This document shows positions 20,104 to 23,691 of a stretch of 23,691 nucleotides of DNA, piece by piece (positions within the stretch are counted from its first letter, which is position 1; the number at the start of each line of letters is the position of its first letter). Source of the stretch: Funneliformis mosseae. Taxonomy: Eukaryota > Glomeromycota > Glomeromycetes > Glomerales > Glomeraceae. The stretch is taken from contig CAJVPP010000997.1 in the NCBI GenBank assembly GCA_910592005.1, forward strand, positions 1-23,691, written 5' to 3'. Under the pieces are notes generated by a model that was not told where the DNA came from, made no database searches, and saw only the letters and a list, made by a program, of their open reading frames with translations. The position numbers and the translations under genes are program-made.

Positions 20104-20841
20104 ATTTAAAGAAATAAAGAAATTGGAAAAGGGAAATTTATTATAAGAAATAACAGAAGAAATAATTCAAAAAAGTGAAAGTGATTCTGACTATAAAAGA
20201 TGAAACAAATATTTAATCTGAAAATAGTTGTATAATAGTATAAGAAATTAATAATAATATAATTTTTGATAATTCAAATATTATAATTGATAATATAGAA
20301 ATTAATAATAAATCTTTATCAAAAAAAACCTTCAATTAAAAATAAAAACCTAAAATAAGTAGATATGAAAATTTTTTATAATCAATAAAAATAATACTTA
20401 AATTATTTGTTAAATTAAAAGTTATGTAAAAATATTTACATAGCGTGATTCTTCAAGTTTAATAAAAATACATTTATTAAGTACTCATAAATATTATTAA
20501 AGCTATTGCAATGAAATGCAATAAAAAAAAATTAATATGTATTCCTTAACAATCTAATAAAATTAATTTATATTATACTTTTAAACAAAATTTTTAACTA
20601 AAAATATCATAGAATTTGTTATTAGTATAGTATAATCTTTAGGTATTATAGAGGATTTAAATTTTATTAATATAATAAATAGCTTTGATCAATATTATAA
20701 AATTTTTTATATTAAGATTCTTAAAAATCAAATTTTAATAATTTATGAAGTAAAAAAAGATACACTTAAAAATCAACTCATAGAAATACAATATATTTTT
20801 TTAACATAAATATTTAGAATTTACTAGCTTATTTATTTTAT

Positions 20842-21720
20842 TTAGATATGAAAGCATATTAGGTAACTTTTAAATTTAAATTTATAAAATAGTTTTTAGT
20901 ATTAGAATTACCATATTCACATAATGTAACTGAAATTTAAAAGTATTTACTTGATTTTTTAAATAAATACTATAATAATTGATAATACTTTATATATAAA
21001 GAAAATATATAATAATATAAAAATCTGTAAAATAATTCCTTATATAGCTTATATTTTTCAATTAAATATTGAAAAAAAATTAAAAGTTATAAAAGTATTA
21101 ATTAAAAATACAAATATTCCATTATTTTTTTAGTAACAAATAAAAAAAAGCAACAATTAAAAAAATCACAAATTTATTAATATTAATAATAAGTAATACA
21201 ATTAAGAATATAAGAGGTAAAGAAAAAAATAAGTTAAAATATTGATATTGTAAAAGCAAATAATACTTGATAAAATTTAACTTTATATGCATTTTAATGA
21301 TTAATTATTTTAAATTAGCAATTTTAATATTAAAAGTATCTTTAATAAATAATATAAGTTTATATATTTATTAAGAAGATGAAAAATTAAAAGAAATATA
21401 TCTAATAGCTTATAAGTAGAATAATTAAAAAAGAAGTAGTTCTTTAAACTCTTTTGAAAATGCAATATGCTTTTTAAATAATATTAAATATTAAACTATT
21501 AATATTATATATTCAAGTATGTATAATTTAAGAAAAAGACTTAAAATCAATTTTAAATCAAATCAGATAATATTAAGAATTGTTAAAATGAAAATTTAAA
21601 AGATTTAGTAAAAAGATAGAAATTTTCTCAAGAATTATTTTTTGATCTTTATTTTAAAACCTTAGATTTTTATTAATTTATAAAAAAAAAGCTAATAGCA
21701 TTATTAATTAAATAAGAGCA
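20842..21720 (+). pseudogene. hAT transposase relic
   Basis: One frame reads LDMKAY*VTFKFKFIK*, then LVLELPYSHNVTEI*, then KYLLDFLNKYY (20842-20973). This matches the hAT catalytic-core pattern in which a VT-H-WI strand is followed by LPxSH and a helix. A second frame (from 21035) reads IPYIAYIFQLNIEKKLKVIK and VLIKNTNIPLFF, matching the family's I-P-C-x-A-H-x-x-N/Q-L segment with Cys and His both changed to Tyr. After a shift in a T-run comes NKKKQQLKKSQ. From 21623 it reads FSQELFFDLYFKTLDFY, like the family's LDPRFK-x-L-x-F block. Most stops can be explained by C-to-T or G-to-A changes. The coding region probably extends beyond these bounds in both directions, but it is too eroded to follow. 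Confidence 0.7.
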
Positions 21721-21949
21721 GAATTTAAAGTATTAAAACAAATAGTATTTTTTCTAAAATTTCTAATGAGAATATGAATGAATTAATAATAGTAATAAAA
21801 AAATTTTTGGAAAAGAAAAAATGCTAAAACTGTTATACCTAAAATTTTAGATATACTTAGAGATTTGTAAATTATCTAAATAAAATAGGTAAAATTTAGC
21901 AAAATTAAATAAAAATCTTATTAAAAAATCTATAAAATTTTAGAAAAAG

Positions 21950-22149
21950 TAAAATCATATCAAAGCTTATAAAAATATAAAACTATATCAAAACTTTAGT
22001 AAAAATTAGCAAAATTAAAATTTAGATATTTTACTAATTCAAAAAAAGGTAAAACTATATCAAAGCTTATAAAAATGTGAAACTATATTAAAACTTTAGT
22101 AAAAAATTAGCAAAATTAAAATTTAAATGTTTTACTAATCCAAAATAAG
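21950..22149. repeat. Tandem duplication, two units of about 100 bp, inside the hAT element
   Basis: Units begin at 21950 (TAAAATCATATCAAAGCTTA) and 22050 (TAAAACTATATCAAAGCTTA) and both run through AGTAAAAATTAGCAAAATTAAAATTTA to TTTTACTAAT-CAAAA. Each unit holds an internal half-repeat of AAAACTATATCAAAACTTTA type, and a fragment (GTAAAATTTAGCAAAATTAAA) precedes them at about 21890. Confidence 0.75.
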
Positions 22150-23625
22150 TTTAGACAAGCAACCTTAATTATATTAATAAAAGATATTATCTTAATATAA
22201 TAGAATTATCAGCTCTTAACAAATATAATCCTTTTGTATAATAGTTGATAATAAAAGTCAATATCTAGTATTATATAAACTAATAATAAAATATCTTTTA
22301 TACTTATAATATCTATCTCATAAAAAGACTTTTTTTTGATACTAAATATTTAATTATATCTTAAAGAACTTATCTTGATTTATTTATTAATTAACTTATG
22401 TTCTTAAAATAAAATAGAAAATATGTTAACATGTATAAAATAGAAAAAAATTAATATTTAGTTTTATTGAAAAAATGTAAAATTTTGATAAAATCATAAA
22501 TTGTATAATATTATTAATAAAATGATTTTTGTAATAAATTATTATCATTAAAATTATATAGTTTTAGTTTAATTTTTAGATTTAATTATACTATAAAATT
22601 TAATATGTAAAAATCAATTTTAATTTGATTAATCAAAAATTGATAATCAAATTTTTGAATCAAATTTTAAAAAATAATAATTGTAATTAAATTAATTCTT
22701 AAATCAATTCTAAATATCAAAATTGATTCTAATTTTTAAAATTAAATAATAAAAACTATTGAAAAATTTAAAATAATAAATATAGTGTAATTTAATTGAT
22801 TATATAATTATATGCATATTAAATAAATATAGTAAATAAAATTGTATTGACTCAAATAATAAGAAATAAATAGATTGATAAATTTACTAAATTGAATAAT
22901 AACTAATAATCTTTTATTTATGCTTTAGACTAATAATTCTTATATTTTTATATTAAATTAATTTCTAATAACTTGTTTTTATATTTTCAATATTATAAAA
23001 TAATATAAGTGTATAGATAGTAATATGAAATATTTTGCTAACTATAAAAATTTAAAAAATCTATCATTTATTTTTAAATTTTTAGTTATCAAAATTATAA
23101 AATTCTAGAAAATAAAAAACTTTTATATTTTTAATTCAAATCTGTTATTAGTTTTTTAAGAAAACTAAATAATAAATATTTTAAAAACTTTTATAATAAG
23201 TAATTAGATAATTTATTCATTTTCATTTTCATATTATAAATTATAAATTTTTAATTATATATTTTAAACTTAATTTTTAATCTTGCAGTTAATTTTAAAT
23301 ATCATTTAATATCTGTAGTATATTTTTTTTTATTGTTATATTATATTACACAAAAATTAGATATTAATGATAATGATTTAAAAAAAAATAATAATTCAAA
23401 ATAAATTATAAATATTATAAATGTCATCTAAACTATTTAGATTATCTATTCTATTTATCTTATTTATTATTTTTATTTTTTATATATTTTATTTTATATA
23501 TTATATTTATTTCATTTAATACTTTTATTTCTTTTATTATTTCATAACTTTATTTATTTTATTTTATATAAATAGAGAAAATTTTCTTTTATTTTAATAA
23601 TGTATCTGAATAGAAATTTCTTTAG

Positions 23626-23691
23626 ATATATTTATATTTAAGGGTTAAGCTATTAAAATCACTTTATGGGATAAGAAATTGATTTTGAATA
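23626..23691 (-). repeat. Right terminal inverted repeat of the hAT element
   Basis: This is the exact reverse complement of 20038-20103, ending on the last base of the window. It may continue beyond the edge. Confidence 0.95.

Larger units (their letters stand above)
20038..23691 (+). mobile_element. Decayed hAT-type DNA transposon, about 3.65 kb, with long terminal inverted repeats
   Basis: The first 66 bases (20038-20103) are an exact inverted copy of the last 66 bases of the window (23626-23691), followed by about ten more related bases with a small indel. Between them lies 3.5 kb of very A+T-rich DNA with a broken transposase on the + strand that has hAT-superfamily landmarks (separate entry). 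The length suits an autonomous hAT element. The inverted repeats are longer than typical for hAT, and because the right one reaches the window edge the true outer ends and the expected 8 bp target duplication cannot be defined. No functional transposase is encoded. Confidence 0.8.

Noticed and set aside
1..23691. CRISPR arrays, bacterial operons, riboswitches, rRNA
   Set aside because: No regularly spaced repeats, Shine-Dalgarno-led gene runs or rRNA-like sequence; spliced genes and a nuclear tRNA show eukaryotic DNA.

Overview
The window looks like nuclear DNA of a filamentous, early-diverging fungus. The best fit is Mucoromycota, most likely a Glomeromycotina (Rhizophagus-type) genome. The reasons are the very high A+T content, compact genes split by 67-130 bp GT-AG introns, a nuclear tRNA-Arg, a fungal-type hexokinase, and long, even more A+T-rich stretches of decayed transposable DNA. 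The organism call is inference; nothing in the window proves it.

The first two thirds carry the genes. After 1.6 kb of noncoding DNA come a two-exon SAM-dependent methyltransferase (1567-2850, +), tRNA-Arg(CCT) (3028-3100, -) and a four-exon hexokinase-family gene (3990-5594, +) whose sugar site is mostly kept but whose ATP-side motif is altered. Next is a divergent pair of membrane-protein genes sharing a 187 bp promoter. Leftward (5771-7504, -) is a seven-exon protein with about eight membrane helices that appears to be a duplicated four-helix module. Rightward (7692-9462, +) is a three-exon, two-helix protein with a Cys-containing ectodomain that recalls DEG/ENaC channels. Then come a small foldback (MITE-like) element (9501-9679), a three-exon orphan (10183-11126, +) and, beyond a large A+T-rich island, a four-exon disordered or coiled-coil orphan (14810-16742, -).

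The rest is mobile or decayed DNA. Positions 11.5-14.3 kb form an A+T-rich island with remnants of a protein-coding sequence on the - strand. A second MITE-like element with a probable TA target duplication lies at 18823-18973. From 20038 to the last base is a 3.65 kb hAT-type DNA transposon. It has 66 bp perfect terminal inverted repeats, a transposase full of stops and frameshifts, and a 100 bp tandem duplication inside.

No operon logic applies. The only tight arrangement is the divergent membrane-protein pair. All exon joins were made by hand, checking GT/AG sites and reading phase, and should be treated as models.
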